A DNA stretch of 64,000 bases from Thalassovita taeanensis (GCF_900110775.1 NZ_FOEP01000009.1:1-64000), one strand, 5' to 3'; counted from the first letter of the stretch, positions 16,612 to 26,024 are shown. Numbers and translations are program-made. The notes: generated from the letters alone by a model not told the origin.

Positions 16612-18066
16612 TCAGCGCTCCATCAGCGTTTCTTTGACCCGGCGCCGCATGATTTTGTTTGCACCGCTTTTGGGAAGTTCGGGCCATATCTCCAACGCGC
16701 GCGGGCGTTTGTATCCGCTCAGGTGGGTCTGTGCGTGCAGCAAAATCGCTTCGACCTCAAGATCGGGGCGCCCGGCCACCACGGCGACAACCCGCTCGCC
16801 CCACCGCTCGTCTGGTAGCCCGACAACGGCGGCTTCGACCACGCCGGGAAACCGCAAAAGAACGTCCTCAACCTCGGAGGGATAGATGTTGAAACCGCCC
16901 GAGATGAACATATCATTCTTGCGGTCCACGATATAGTAGAACCCGTCTTCGTCCATATAGCCAATGTCGCCGGTCCGCAGCCAGCCATCGCGAATGGCCT
17001 CGGCAGTTTTTTCGGGTCGATTCCAATACCCAGCCATCAACTGAACGCCTCGGCATACGATCTCGCCGCGTTCATTTGGCGGCAACGGCTGATCATTTTC
17101 ATCGAAAATCGCGACGTCAACCATCGTATAGGGCCGCCCGCAAGAGCCGACGCGATCATGGTGTTCCGGGGCAAGTTGGGTGATGGCCATCGGGTTTTCC
17201 GCCTGGCCGTAGGTCTGCGCCAGAACGCGGCCAAACCGCTGCTCCAACCGCTCCACCAACCCGGAGGAGATCGAAGAAGCACCATAGACGATTCTGCGAA
17301 ATTGGTCTTTGCAGCTGTCAACTTTGGGATCTTCCATGATCATGGCAAGCATGGTCGGAACCAGAAATGTCATGCTGGCGCCGGAACGCTCGGCCAAATC
17401 CAGAAAATCAGATGTGTTGAATTTCTGCATAACCAATGAATGCGCGCCGCGGCAAATACAGGGCAGAAAGAACGCTCCCGACGCGTGCGAGATCGGTGCC
17501 GCATGCAGGAAAGTATCGCCCTGACGCAGATCGGGGATAAGGTCCGTCAGCAACGCGCTGATCTCCATCAGCTCGCAGCGGGTGGTCAGGTTCACGGCTT
17601 TGGCTTTGCCGGTCGTGCCGCCGGTGAACGCAAATCGAAGCGGGGCATCGAGCGGGCGTTCGATCTGGCAAGGGGATGGATCGCCCGTCGAAATCATGTC
17701 ACGAAGCTGCTCGAGGTTGATCTGGAAGTCGGCGGTCAGATCGGGAAACCCGGATTGGATGATGGCGCGCGCGCCGCCTTCGCTTAGTTTGTGTTCGTGA
17801 TCCGTGACCGCTTCGCGCGCGTTCAACTGAACCCGGACAAGACCCGCCTTTGCCAGCGCGTAATAGGCGACCAGGCAGTCAATCGTGTTGGGCAACAGAA
17901 CACCGACGCGGTCCCCCGGGCGCAACCCAATGGCACTAAGTGCATTTCCGACGCGATCCGTCGCTTGGTCGAACTCCCTGAAGCTCAGCGTTCGATCATC
18001 CTCGGTGATGCAAGGTGCGTCGCCAAAGTTCACACCGGCACGTCGGATCAGGGCCCCAATTTCCAT
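16612..18066 (-). CDS. AMP-forming acyl-CoA synthetase
   Basis: A 484-residue ANL-superfamily enzyme that adenylates a carboxylic acid and transfers it to CoA. The phosphate-binding loop is TGGTTGKAKAV (the usual second residue S is G). The adenylate motif DGWLRTGDIGYMDEDGFYYIVDRK, hinge region FISGGFNIYPSEVED and C-terminal catalytic lysine in PKSGANKIMRR are present. At 484 residues it is slightly short but complete. It is the last gene of a minus-strand catabolic block and lies 58 bp from the hydratase gene. It probably activates a pathway acid; which one is not known. Confidence 0.9.
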   Translation of the reverse strand: MEIGALIRRAGVNFGDAPCITEDDRTLSFREFDQATDRVGNALSAIGLRPGDRVGVLLPNTIDCLVAYYALAKAGLVRVQLNAREAVTDHEHKLSEGGARAIIQSGFPDLTADFQINLEQLRDMISTGDPSPCQIERPLDAPLRFAFTGGTTGKAKAVNLTTRCELMEISALLTDLIPDLRQGDTFLHAAPISHASGAFFLPCICRGAHSLVMQKFNTSDFLDLAERSGASMTFLVPTMLAMIMEDPKVDSCKDQFRRIVYGASSISSGLVERLEQRFGRVLAQTYGQAENPMAITQLAPEHHDRVGSCGRPYTMVDVAIFDENDQPLPPNERGEIVCRGVQLMAGYWNRPEKTAEAIRDGWLRTGDIGYMDEDGFYYIVDRKNDMFISGGFNIYPSEVEDVLLRFPGVVEAAVVGLPDERWGERVVAVVAGRPDLEVEAILLHAQTHLSGYKRPRALEIWPELPKSGANKIMRRRVKETLMER

Positions 18067-18124
18067 TCTGTCTGTCCTATCGGCTTAAAATTCGGCCGCA
18101 ACGGCGGCATGTTTGTGATGTGGC

Positions 18125-18946
18125 TCAGCTGTAGGTTGCCTGCATGGATTTGCGACCGCTGTGATTGGCGCACCACACTTGGCTTTGCCCGTCTGTCATC
18201 GCGTTGCCTAGGTAAAATGGTGTACTGTCGATCAGTGGGGCCAGACCGCGATAGCTGAATGTCGCAGGCGCGCCGCCCTTCAGTTTGGCAGCCTCGTTCA
18301 TAAGCAACGTGGCTTGCAGAGGCCCGTGAACGACAAGCCCGGAATATCCCTCTTCGCGGATCGCATAGTCGCGATCATAGTGAATGCGATGACCGTTGAA
18401 CGTAAGCGCGGAGTAACGAAACAACATGACGGGATCAGCGATGATCGCGCCGGGCTGTGCTGGGTGGGTTTCAGCGGCAGGCGGCGGGGCGTTGCTTTTG
18501 TCCTTATAGACGATGTTTTGGATTTCGCGGGTCGTCAGAGTGTCGGCAACCATGCAGTCGTGTTCGACCGTGACGAAAACCAAAGCGCCGCTTTTACCGG
18601 TTTTCAAGGATACATCGGTGATGCGCGAATGGCGTGTAACGTGGTCTTGATCGCGTAGTGGTGCATGAAACTGCACCTCGCCACCGGCCCACATCCGCGA
18701 CGGCAGGGGCACCGGCGGCAGGAAGCCACCGCGCTTGGGGTGGCCATCGGCACCGATTTGAGTGGGTGGTGCGGTCATCGGGGCAAGACACCAATGCAGC
18801 CCAAGTGGCGCGGTGTCGCCAGTTGGGTAAAGGTGGTCGCCAAAGGTGGCGCGAAACCGGCCGATCAACGAGGCGGTGATGACATCGCTATGCGCTTCGG
18901 TCTTGCCGATCCAGCCGCGTAGGTGGTCGATATCAAGCGGTGTCAT
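18125..18946 (-). CDS. Double-hotdog acyl-CoA hydratase (FAS1-like dehydratase/MaoC; mesaconyl- or itaconyl-CoA hydratase type)
   Basis: A 273-residue protein with an N-terminal FAS1-like hotdog half and a C-terminal MaoC-like half. The signature YSALTFNGHRIHYDRDYA, followed by GYSGLVVHGPLQATLLM, is that of the mesaconyl-C4-CoA/itaconyl-CoA hydratase group. It overlaps the CoA-ester lyase gene by ATGA, so the two are coupled: hydration of an unsaturated dicarboxylyl-CoA followed by aldol-type cleavage is the expected sequence. Itaconyl-CoA hydration to citramalyl-CoA is a good candidate reaction, but not proven. Confidence 0.85.
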   Translation of the reverse strand: MTPLDIDHLRGWIGKTEAHSDVITASLIGRFRATFGDHLYPTGDTAPLGLHWCLAPMTAPPTQIGADGHPKRGGFLPPVPLPSRMWAGGEVQFHAPLRDQDHVTRHSRITDVSLKTGKSGALVFVTVEHDCMVADTLTTREIQNIVYKDKSNAPPPAAETHPAQPGAIIADPVMLFRYSALTFNGHRIHYDRDYAIREEGYSGLVVHGPLQATLLMNEAAKLKGGAPATFSYRGLAPLIDSTPFYLGNAMTDGQSQVWCANHSGRKSMQATYS

Positions 18947-19770
18947 TTCAAGGCCTCCATCCGGGCGATGATGTTTCTGGCGCGCATGATGACGGGGGCG
19001 TCAACCATGGTGCCATCCAGCACGCGGGCGGCGCCGTCTTGACTGCTGTCCAGCACACGCGTGGCCCAGTCCAGCGCCTCGGGCTTGGGTGCGAAGCCTT
19101 GTTTCGCCGGGGTGATCTGGGCCGGGTGGATCAGCAATTTCCCAGCGAAACCCAGCGAAGAGCCATAGGCGGCATCGCCCTGAATTTCCGCCGCATCATT
19201 GATAGAGGTTGTAACTCCATCCAACGGGCTTGGCTGATCCGCCAGACGCGCGGCCAGCACAACCTGAGACCGGGCGAAAAGCAGTGCCTCGCGGCTGTGT
19301 TCACACCCAAGATCGGCGCAATAATCGATGGACCCGAAGGCAATTCGGTCGGAATTTCGCGCAATGTCGCGCACGTTATCCAGCCCTCTTGCGGTTTCGA
19401 CCAAGGCAATCAGGTATTGGTCAGACGGCAGGGCAGCGCGGACCCGCGCCAGCCCAGCGGCGGTTTCTGCCTTTGGCAAGACCACGCCGGCAATCGCCAG
19501 ATCCGAGATCAATGCCAGATCATCTTGATGCCAGACGGTATCGGCGGCGTTGATCCGCAGGAACGTTGCCACCGGATGGGCCTCCGACAGAGCGGCCCTG
19601 ACCTGCCCTCGCGCCGCCACCTTGCCAGCCTCGGCAACAGCATCCTCCAGATCGACAATGATCGTGTCGGTTCCAGTGGCGCGCGCCTTGGCGATGCGTT
19701 CGGGTCTGTTCCCCGGTACGAACAGAGGAAACGAAAATGCCGGGAGCGGGGGGCGAGAGGGCGTTGTCAT
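18943..19770 (-). CDS. CoA-ester lyase, HpcH/HpaI (citrate lyase beta-like) family
   Basis: A 275-residue TIM-barrel lyase. Motifs LFVPGNRPERIAKA near the N-terminus, DLEDAV and VETARGLDNV are those of malyl-CoA/citramalyl-CoA lyases, Mg2+-dependent enzymes that split a 3-hydroxyacyl-CoA into acetyl-CoA (or similar) and an oxoacid. The start MTTPSRPPLPAF at 19770 is chosen; a frame up to 19818 would overlap the upstream dehydrogenase gene by 41 bp. Its neighbours (hydratase downstream, CoA-transferase upstream) match an itaconate- or C5-dicarboxylate-type pathway. Confidence 0.87.
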   Translation of the reverse strand: MTTPSRPPLPAFSFPLFVPGNRPERIAKARATGTDTIIVDLEDAVAEAGKVAARGQVRAALSEAHPVATFLRINAADTVWHQDDLALISDLAIAGVVLPKAETAAGLARVRAALPSDQYLIALVETARGLDNVRDIARNSDRIAFGSIDYCADLGCEHSREALLFARSQVVLAARLADQPSPLDGVTTSINDAAEIQGDAAYGSSLGFAGKLLIHPAQITPAKQGFAPKPEALDWATRVLDSSQDGAARVLDGTMVDAPVIMRARNIIARMEALK

Positions 19771-19777
19771 TGCTTGC

Positions 19778-20941
19778 TCAGAACGATCTGGGCAGGCCGA
19801 GGATATGCTCGGCCACATAGGACAGGATCAGGTTGGTCGAGATCGGCGCGACCTGATACAACCGGGTCTCGCGGAACTTGCGTTCGATGTCATATTCCTG
19901 CGCAAAGCCGAAACCGCCATGGGTCTGCAAGCATGTATTGGCCGCCTCCCATGACGCATCCGCCGCCAGCAGTTTGGCCATGTTTGCCTGCGCTCCACAG
20001 TCAACGCCCGCATCAAAGCGGCGGCATGCCTCGAAGCGCATGAGATTTGCCGCCTCGACATTCACATAAGCCCGCGCGAGCGGGAACTGCACGCCTTGGT
20101 TCTGGCCGATGGGCCGATCAAAAACGATGCGCTCACCGGCATAGGCCGTGGCTTTTTCCAAAAACCAGTAACCGTCGCCAATACATTCGGCGGCGATCAG
20201 CGTGCGTTCGGCGTTCAGCCCCGACAGGATGCAGCGAAAGCCCTTACCCTCTTCGCCGATCATGTTTTCGGCCGGGATTTCAAGGTTGTCGAAGAACACC
20301 TCGTTGGTTTCATGGCCGACAAGATTGGAAATCGGCTGGATTGTCATGCCGTTGCCCATTGCTTGCTTCAGATCGACGATGAAGACCGAAAGCCCATCGG
20401 ATTTGCGCTTCACGTCGGCCAGCGGGGTGGTGCGTGCCAGAAGGATCATCAGGTCGGAATGCTGGATACGGCTGATCCAGACCTTCTGACCGTTTATCAC
20501 ATATTTGTCGCCCTTGCGCACAGCCGTGGTTTTCAGCTTGGTCGTGTCGGTGCCTGTTGTCGGCTCGGTCACGGCCATGGATTGCAGGCGCAGTTCGCCG
20601 CTGGCAATTTTTGGCAGATACAGCTTTTTCTGTTCTTCCGATCCATGGTGCAGCAGCGTGCCCATATTGTACATCTGGCCGTGGCAGTGACCCGCGTTGC
20701 CGCCGCCACGGTTGACTTCTTCCATGATGACCGAGGCTTCGGTAAGCCCCAACCCCGACCCGCCATATTCCTCGGGGATCATTGCGGCCATCCAGCCGGC
20801 CTTGGTCAGCGCATTGACGAATTCCTCGGGATAGGTTTCTTCGGCGCCGTGCTTGCGGTGGTACTCGGCGGGAAATTCGGCGCAAAGCGCGCGCATCGCA
20901 TCGCGCAGGTCATCGTGATCGGTGGGGGCGGATGTTTGCAA
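19778..20941 (-). CDS. Acyl-CoA dehydrogenase
   Basis: A 387-residue FAD enzyme. FAD/substrate motifs MAVTEPTTGTDTTKLKTTA and KVWISRIQHSD are present, and the C-terminal GGFGFAQEYDIERKFRETRLYQ is typical. The usual catalytic YEGT near the C-terminus is replaced by YQVAPIS, so the base must be elsewhere or the substrate class unusual. It starts with TTG at 20941 after a GGAGAC site and follows the CoA-transferase gene by only 2 nt. A dehydrogenase of this kind also accompanies itaconate-type rip loci. Confidence 0.88.
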   Translation of the reverse strand: MQTSAPTDHDDLRDAMRALCAEFPAEYHRKHGAEETYPEEFVNALTKAGWMAAMIPEEYGGSGLGLTEASVIMEEVNRGGGNAGHCHGQMYNMGTLLHHGSEEQKKLYLPKIASGELRLQSMAVTEPTTGTDTTKLKTTAVRKGDKYVINGQKVWISRIQHSDLMILLARTTPLADVKRKSDGLSVFIVDLKQAMGNGMTIQPISNLVGHETNEVFFDNLEIPAENMIGEEGKGFRCILSGLNAERTLIAAECIGDGYWFLEKATAYAGERIVFDRPIGQNQGVQFPLARAYVNVEAANLMRFEACRRFDAGVDCGAQANMAKLLAADASWEAANTCLQTHGGFGFAQEYDIERKFRETRLYQVAPISTNLILSYVAEHILGLPRSF

Positions 20942-20943
20942 GG

Positions 20944-22140
20944 CTATGTCTCCTTTGAAGGGGCCAGTCGGGCGCGGGTCTCTGCGCTCAGCCCAAGTTC
21001 TGTGAAAATGTCTTCGGTTTGATCACCCAGACCGGGAACTGCCTCCATGACAGGAGACCAGCCCTTTCCAGTGATCGGGGTCAGGGCAGGCACTTCGCCT
21101 GCGCTGGTTTCAACGTTTTGCCACCTGTCGCGCGCGCTCAGCTGTGGGTGGGCCCATAATTCTTTGATCGTACGCACCTCGGCGGTGGCGATGGCGGCGC
21201 GGTTCAGCCGCTCCATCGCGCTTTTCGATGTCATCTGGGTTAACGCGGCATTGATCGCAGCGGTGATCGCCTCGCGATGCGTTGCCCGACCTTCATTGCC
21301 CCGAAATCGGGGGTCATCCGCCATCTCTGGGTTCTCCAGAACCTCATGGCAGAAAGACGCCCACTCACGGTCGTTCTGGATGCCGAATAGAACTGTGCCA
21401 TCCTGTGTGGGAAAGGGGCCGTAGGGAAAGATCGAGGCATGTCCGGCACCCGCGCGGGGCGGCGGTGGAGCGCCATCGTAACCGAAATACATCGGGTACC
21501 CCATCCATTCGGCCATCGCCTCAAGCATAGAGACCTCGATGTGATCGCCGACGCCGGTCCTGGCGCGGTTCAGCAGCGCCGCAAGAATAGAATGATAGGC
21601 CGTGACCCCGGCGGCAATATCCGCGACCGAAATTCCAGATTTCGTGAGCGTGTCGGGCGTGCCCGTTACCGACAGAAACCCTGCTTCGGCCTGAATGAGC
21701 AGGTCATAGGCCTTTCGGTCCCCATAAGGTCCGTCTTCGCCGAAGCCCGAAATCGAGCAGGTTACAAGGCGCGGGTTATTCGCACGCAATTCCGCTTCGT
21801 CCAGCCCCAGACGATTGGCGGCACCCGGCGCGAGGTTCTGGATAAACACATCGGCCCGCGCGATCAGCTTCTTCACGACAGCAACCGCTTCGGGGTTTTT
21901 CAGGTCCAGCGCCAGACTTTCCTTGGACCGGTTGCACCACACAAAATGACTGGAAAGCCCATTCACGCGGGTATCGTAGTGTCGAGCAAAATCGCCGCCG
22001 TCGGGGCGTTCAACCTTGATCACCCGCGCGCCCTGATCGGCCAGCATCCGCGCACAATAGGGGGCGGCGATGGCCTGTTCGATACTGACAACAAGGATGT
22101 CGTCCAGCGGGCGCGGCCCGATTGGCGGGGCTTGTGTCAT
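20944..22140 (-). CDS. Class III (CaiB/BaiF) CoA-transferase
   Basis: A 398-residue family III CoA-transferase, which moves CoA between carboxylates through an aspartyl-CoA intermediate. The catalytic aspartate is in KAYDLLIQAEAG; the N-terminal LDDILVVSIEQAIAAPYCARMLADQGARVIKVE is the family's CoA-binding fold. It overlaps the citryl-CoA-lyase-like gene by ATGA. Next to a hotdog hydratase and an HpcH-type lyase it could be the activating enzyme of the pathway (succinyl-CoA:itaconate type), with the separate AMP-forming ligase acting on another acid. Confidence 0.87.
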   Translation of the reverse strand: MTQAPPIGPRPLDDILVVSIEQAIAAPYCARMLADQGARVIKVERPDGGDFARHYDTRVNGLSSHFVWCNRSKESLALDLKNPEAVAVVKKLIARADVFIQNLAPGAANRLGLDEAELRANNPRLVTCSISGFGEDGPYGDRKAYDLLIQAEAGFLSVTGTPDTLTKSGISVADIAAGVTAYHSILAALLNRARTGVGDHIEVSMLEAMAEWMGYPMYFGYDGAPPPPRAGAGHASIFPYGPFPTQDGTVLFGIQNDREWASFCHEVLENPEMADDPRFRGNEGRATHREAITAAINAALTQMTSKSAMERLNRAAIATAEVRTIKELWAHPQLSARDRWQNVETSAGEVPALTPITGKGWSPVMEAVPGLGDQTEDIFTELGLSAETRARLAPSKET

Positions 22141-22943
22141 TTTGCGGCGCCGTGTGCAGATGGACCGCTGGCTTCCAGGATCTCTTCTTCGGTGCGTTGC
22201 CAGAGCTCGAATGCGATGGGGTTGGTGGATTCCTCAAGTATATGTCCGACCAGCCCGATGGACCGGGCCATGACCCCAAAGCCACGGACGATTTCCCAAG
22301 GAAATCCAAACTCGCAACATATCGCGCCGATGGCGCCGGTGGCATTGATTGGCAGTGCCTTGCCCGAGGCGGCTTCTGCCTCTTTCTGGATCAGCTCGAT
22401 AAGCGCGATATATTCACCCGATTTTCCGTTCTGCGCGGCAATCTCGAACAGGCGCGGCGTGCGTGGATCGACGGGTTTGTGCAGTGGATGCCCCAGCCCC
22501 GGCACAATCGCTGCGCGCGCGCGAAAGTCGGCAACCGTCTGCTTAGCGATCACCTCAAGGTCGGCGCCGGTGCCCAGTTGGTCGGGCGGAAGTACATCAT
22601 AGAGCATCTTTGCCGCGCCCTCCATCGAGCCGACAAAGACCGATCCCAAACCGCACAGCCCAGCCGCGACCGCCGCCTGAAGCGATTCTGGCGCTCCCAT
22701 ATAGGTGATGCGGGCGGCCATCGCTGAGGGGGTGATGCCATGCTCGACCAGCGCAACCAAGATGGCGTTGAAAACGGTGGATTCTTCGGCGCTGGGTTGG
22801 CGATGGGCCAGCAACAAGAAGGCCATATCGCCGAGGTTCATATGCCCCAGAATCTCGCTTGGCAGATCCATCCCCCGGACATTGATCTGGTCGGGTGTAC
22901 TCCAGCCGATATCCGAAGTTAGTCTGTCTGTGCGCTTTGGCAT
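22137..22943 (-). CDS. Citrate-synthase-fold protein, citryl-CoA-lyase-like
   Basis: A 268-residue short citrate-synthase-family protein (full citrate synthases are about 430 residues), like citryl-CoA lyases. Visible motifs are GMDLPSEILGHMNLGDMAFLLL, AAGLCGLGSVFVGSMEGAAKML, PGLGHPLHKPVDPRTPRL with a catalytic-type histidine, and INATGAIGAICCEFGFPWEIVRGFGVMARS. The start MPKRTDRL leaves 29 bp to the SDR gene; a start at 22988 would overlap it. It probably cleaves or forms a tertiary-hydroxy dicarboxylyl-CoA. It is not needed for simple itaconate breakdown, so the substrate here may be a larger or branched diacid. Confidence 0.78.
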   Translation of the reverse strand: MPKRTDRLTSDIGWSTPDQINVRGMDLPSEILGHMNLGDMAFLLLAHRQPSAEESTVFNAILVALVEHGITPSAMAARITYMGAPESLQAAVAAGLCGLGSVFVGSMEGAAKMLYDVLPPDQLGTGADLEVIAKQTVADFRARAAIVPGLGHPLHKPVDPRTPRLFEIAAQNGKSGEYIALIELIQKEAEAASGKALPINATGAIGAICCEFGFPWEIVRGFGVMARSIGLVGHILEESTNPIAFELWQRTEEEILEASGPSAHGAAK

Positions 22944-22972
22944 CTGCGATACTCGCTTTCGGTTGACCCGGG

Positions 22973-23878
22973 TCAGATGGGATCCCAAGAGAAGACGTCC
23001 GCCGACACGTCAAGATCGTGAAAGCTGGCACGCAAGGCGGGAATCGCATGGTCGGCGATGCTGTCGGCCGACCAGCCGTCAGAGCGGTGGACCGAGCGGA
23101 CGGGACGCGGCTGGCTGATCAGGAATATCTCATTGTTGCGGACCGAGAAAATCTGACCGGTGACATCACTGGAGCGGTCGCCGGACAGATAGATCACCAG
23201 CGGCGCAATCTTCGCGGCTTTCATTTCCTTGAGCTTTGCCACGCGGGCCTCTTGCTCGGCGCTGTCGACCTTGATGGCAGAAGTCATCCGGCTCCAGGCG
23301 AAAGGTGCCACGCAATTGGAGCGCACGCCCCAACGCTGCATATCCAAGGCGATGGATTTGGAAAGCGCCGCAATCCCCATTTTGGCGGCAGAGTAGTTTG
23401 CCTGCGCCAAGTTGCCGATCAGCCCGGAGGTTGAGGTCATATGGATGAACGAGCCAGACTGCTGAGCCTTATAGACCTCTGCAGCGGCGCGGCTGACGTT
23501 GAAGCTGCCATAGAGATGGACCTTCAGCACAGCGTCGAAATCTTTTTCATCCATCTTGTGGAAAAAGCCGTCGCGGGTGATGCCAGCGTTGTTGACCACC
23601 GAATCCAGTCGTCCATATTCAGACATCGTTTCGGCGATCATGTTGCGGGCGGCTTCTGGGTCGCTTACGCTGTCAGTATTGGCCAATGCTTTGCCGCCCA
23701 TGGCGGTGATTTCATCGACTACCGCCTGTGCTGCGCCGCCTGTCAGGGTGTCGCCACTCAGGCTTGCACCGATGTCATTCACCACAACAGCAGCGCCTTC
23801 TGCCGCTGCCGCCAGCGCGATATCTCGCCCAATGCCACCGCCTGCGCCTGTCACCAGAATAACTTTGCCGTCCAACAT
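22973..23878 (-). CDS. Short-chain dehydrogenase/reductase (3-hydroxyacyl-CoA dehydrogenase-like)
   Basis: A 301-residue classical SDR. The NAD-binding motif is TGAGGGIGRDIAL at residues 10-18, NNAG is present, and the active site is STSGLIGN with YSAAK (Tyr and Lys). The length of about 300 with a C-terminal extension fits the SDR domain of multifunctional enzyme type 2-like 3-hydroxyacyl-CoA dehydrogenases. It is the first gene of the minus-strand block that runs to the CoA ligase, with the IclR regulator immediately upstream. Confidence 0.88.
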   Translation of the reverse strand: MLDGKVILVTGAGGGIGRDIALAAAAEGAAVVVNDIGASLSGDTLTGGAAQAVVDEITAMGGKALANTDSVSDPEAARNMIAETMSEYGRLDSVVNNAGITRDGFFHKMDEKDFDAVLKVHLYGSFNVSRAAAEVYKAQQSGSFIHMTSTSGLIGNLAQANYSAAKMGIAALSKSIALDMQRWGVRSNCVAPFAWSRMTSAIKVDSAEQEARVAKLKEMKAAKIAPLVIYLSGDRSSDVTGQIFSVRNNEIFLISQPRPVRSVHRSDGWSADSIADHAIPALRASFHDLDVSADVFSWDPI

Positions 23879-23931
23879 GCTTTTCTCCTAATTCTTCGTT
23901 TTTATCCGGCACGCACTGGGCCGTTTGGGCT

Positions 23932-24699
23932 TTATGGGCGGGGAAGTCTGCCCAGAATGTCTTTTTCCAACCGACCGGCTGTGTCACGCAGCGCGATGGC
24001 TGCGGCTTTCATTGCCGCCTCGTCGGCTTGACCCGAGATGCTGATCGCGCTGAGGCCAAATCGCGGTTGCCCCTCGGCATCGCATGCGATGGCGGCAGAA
24101 ATATTCAGCCCGACAAAAAGGTTTCCGAAATCAAAGGCGAACCCGTCAATTTTGGCGGTCTCTACGTCAGCCCAGTATTCGTCAAAGCTGGGTGGGTTCT
24201 GCCAGCGAAGATCATCAAAAGCTTTGCGGATTTCCAATTTGGACTTGGTGGATTGTGCCGCCACACACCGCCCGATCGCGCCGGCCAACGCAGGCAATCG
24301 TGCGCCGAGCTTCATATCGGCATGCACGAGGTTTTCAGGCGCGAACCGTTCGCTTAGCACGATGCGCCCGTTGGGATTTATACGCCAGAACGCGATGAGA
24401 GCATGATGCGCTTCCGCCAATTCGGCCAGCAAAGGGCGGATCAGGTCGTTCGGGCTTCGGCCCAACAGCGGGACGGACAGTTCCAGAACGCCCATCCCGA
24501 TGGAGTAGGTCTTGTCCTGTGGATGGAAGGCAACCAGCCCTTCCTTGGTCAGCGTCTTTAGGATGTTGAAGGTCGTCGACGGGTTCAGGTCGGTTTCGCG
24601 GGCGACCGAGGCAGCACCATCAGGCACACCCCGACCGGCCAGATAGCGCAGAATCTTTACTGCATTCTCGACGGCTCCGACGAACTTTTGTGTTTCCAT
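23932..24699 (-). CDS. IclR-family transcriptional regulator
   Basis: A 255-residue regulator. An N-terminal winged helix (about 1-75) contains the recognition segment ASVARETDLNPSTTFNILKTLTKEGLV, followed by the IclR effector-binding domain (about 80-250). The ATG start METQKFVGAVENA is preferred over a GTG two codons upstream. It lies between the SDR/CoA block and the enoyl-CoA hydratase/MaoC block, all on the minus strand, and is the obvious controller of this catabolic island. The ligand is probably a pathway acid. Confidence 0.9.
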   Translation of the reverse strand: METQKFVGAVENAVKILRYLAGRGVPDGAASVARETDLNPSTTFNILKTLTKEGLVAFHPQDKTYSIGMGVLELSVPLLGRSPNDLIRPLLAELAEAHHALIAFWRINPNGRIVLSERFAPENLVHADMKLGARLPALAGAIGRCVAAQSTKSKLEIRKAFDDLRWQNPPSFDEYWADVETAKIDGFAFDFGNLFVGLNISAAIACDAEGQPRFGLSAISISGQADEAAMKAAAIALRDTAGRLEKDILGRLPRP

Positions 24700-24779
24700 C
24701 TGCACGGCTTTAATTTCTCACTGTAGAATTGTCTTCTGAATAGGGAATTGTACTGAGGGGTGCAACAGGGTTTTGTCCC

Positions 24780-25565
24780 TTAGCGGTCAGTGAACGACGG
24801 AGGTCGTTTTTCACGAAACGCCGCACGCCCTTCGGCTGCATCGTCGCTCAGAAGCAACTCGGGCTGCATCATGCGCTCAAAGTCGAGAACGCGATTGATG
24901 TTGCAAGCGTAATATTCCTTGATGCCGCGGATCGCGCGCGGCGCGATTGACGACAGGCGGTCAGCTTTGGCCAGGGCGGCCTCAAGCGCGGCGCCGGGGT
25001 CGGTAAGTTCGTCTACCATTCCAATGGCGTATCCGGTTTCGGCGTCGATCGGGTCAGCATAGAGCAGGATCTGCTTCGCGCGCCCCAGGCCGACGCGTTG
25101 CGGCAGGGTTTCCAGCAGCCCATAATCCGGAACAAGGCCGACTTTCGGAAAGCTTGCCACAAAACGGGCTTTGCGCGACGCAATCACCGTGTCTGCCAGC
25201 ATGGCAATGGAAAATCCCGCGCCGGCGGCCCAGCCTTCGACGGCAGCAATGACCGGCACCGAGGCGCCGATGATCTGGCCCGTGGTTTTCTTGGAATTGG
25301 TAAACTGAAGCCGCTTTGTGCCGCGTGTGGCCTCCATCGCCGAGATGTCGCCGCCAGAGCTGAAATTCCCACCATCACCAGTCAGAACGACAGCGCGAAT
25401 GGTCTCGTCGCATTCTTGCTGCGCAAAGGCATCCTGAAGCCCGGAGGCGACTTTGGCGTTGATCGGGTTGCGCCGCGCCGGGTCCGAAAGCGTGATGACG
25501 AGCGTTGCTCCATGGCGTTCGGTTCTGACGTAGTCCGGCGCGCTGGTATCTTGGGTCGGTTTCAC
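24780..25565 (-). CDS. Enoyl-CoA hydratase/isomerase family protein
   Basis: A 261-residue crotonase-fold protein. The oxyanion-hole regions are ARRNPIN and NFSSGGDISAME (the first glycines), and the second is AAVEGWAAGAGFSIAMLAD. A GTG start at 25565 follows an AAGGATG site. The C-terminus FREKRPPSFTDR is standard for the family. It hydrates or isomerises an enoyl-CoA of the cluster's pathway. It lies between the IclR gene and two hotdog-domain genes on the same strand. Confidence 0.88.
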   Translation of the reverse strand: MKPTQDTSAPDYVRTERHGATLVITLSDPARRNPINAKVASGLQDAFAQQECDETIRAVVLTGDGGNFSSGGDISAMEATRGTKRLQFTNSKKTTGQIIGASVPVIAAVEGWAAGAGFSIAMLADTVIASRKARFVASFPKVGLVPDYGLLETLPQRVGLGRAKQILLYADPIDAETGYAIGMVDELTDPGAALEAALAKADRLSSIAPRAIRGIKEYYACNINRVLDFERMMQPELLLSDDAAEGRAAFREKRPPSFTDR

Positions 25566-25618
25566 GGTGTCATCCTTTTATGCTGGGATTCCATTGTGCC
25601 TGCTCTGGCAACGATGTT

Positions 25619-26014
25619 CTACGGTGCTTCTTTGCGGGACAGGCGCATTGTCCCTTCCAGCACGTTCACGCCGTCACTGCGCGTGACGCTGACCTCATAT
25701 TGCCCGGTCGCAGCATCTGTCAGCGTGGCCTTAGTGCGTAAAGCTTCTCCGACCGGGGTTGGTGCCACGAATTTAATTGCAACATCCTGAACGGTCAGCG
25801 CAGGGGTGCTGATCCGCGCGACAGACTCGATCAGCAGGTTGAGCGACATCGTGCCATGTGCGATCGGCTGCCCAAACGGTGTTTTGGCGGCGAACGCGGG
25901 ATCAAGGTGCAGCGGGTTGAAGTCGCCGGTCAGCTCGGCATAGCTCTGTGTCGTCGCGGCGCTTGTGCGCAGCGTCATCGACGGAAGTTCGGTTGGATAA
26001 CTTGTATTGCTCAT
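25619..26014 (-). CDS. MaoC-family single-hotdog hydratase subunit (catalytic half)
   Basis: A 131-residue hotdog protein with the complete hydratase-2 motif: YAELTGDFNPLHLDPAFA then PFGQPIAHG, giving the Asp/His catalytic pair. It is 10 bp after the gene for a second hotdog protein that lacks these residues. Such adjacent small genes normally encode the two halves of a heteromeric R-specific enoyl-CoA hydratase, like ChsH1/ChsH2 of steroid degraders. It is the catalytic member. Confidence 0.87.
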   Translation of the reverse strand: MSNTSYPTELPSMTLRTSAATTQSYAELTGDFNPLHLDPAFAAKTPFGQPIAHGTMSLNLLIESVARISTPALTVQDVAIKFVAPTPVGEALRTKATLTDAATGQYEVSVTRSDGVNVLEGTMRLSRKEAP

Positions 26015-26024
26015 CGTATCCTCC

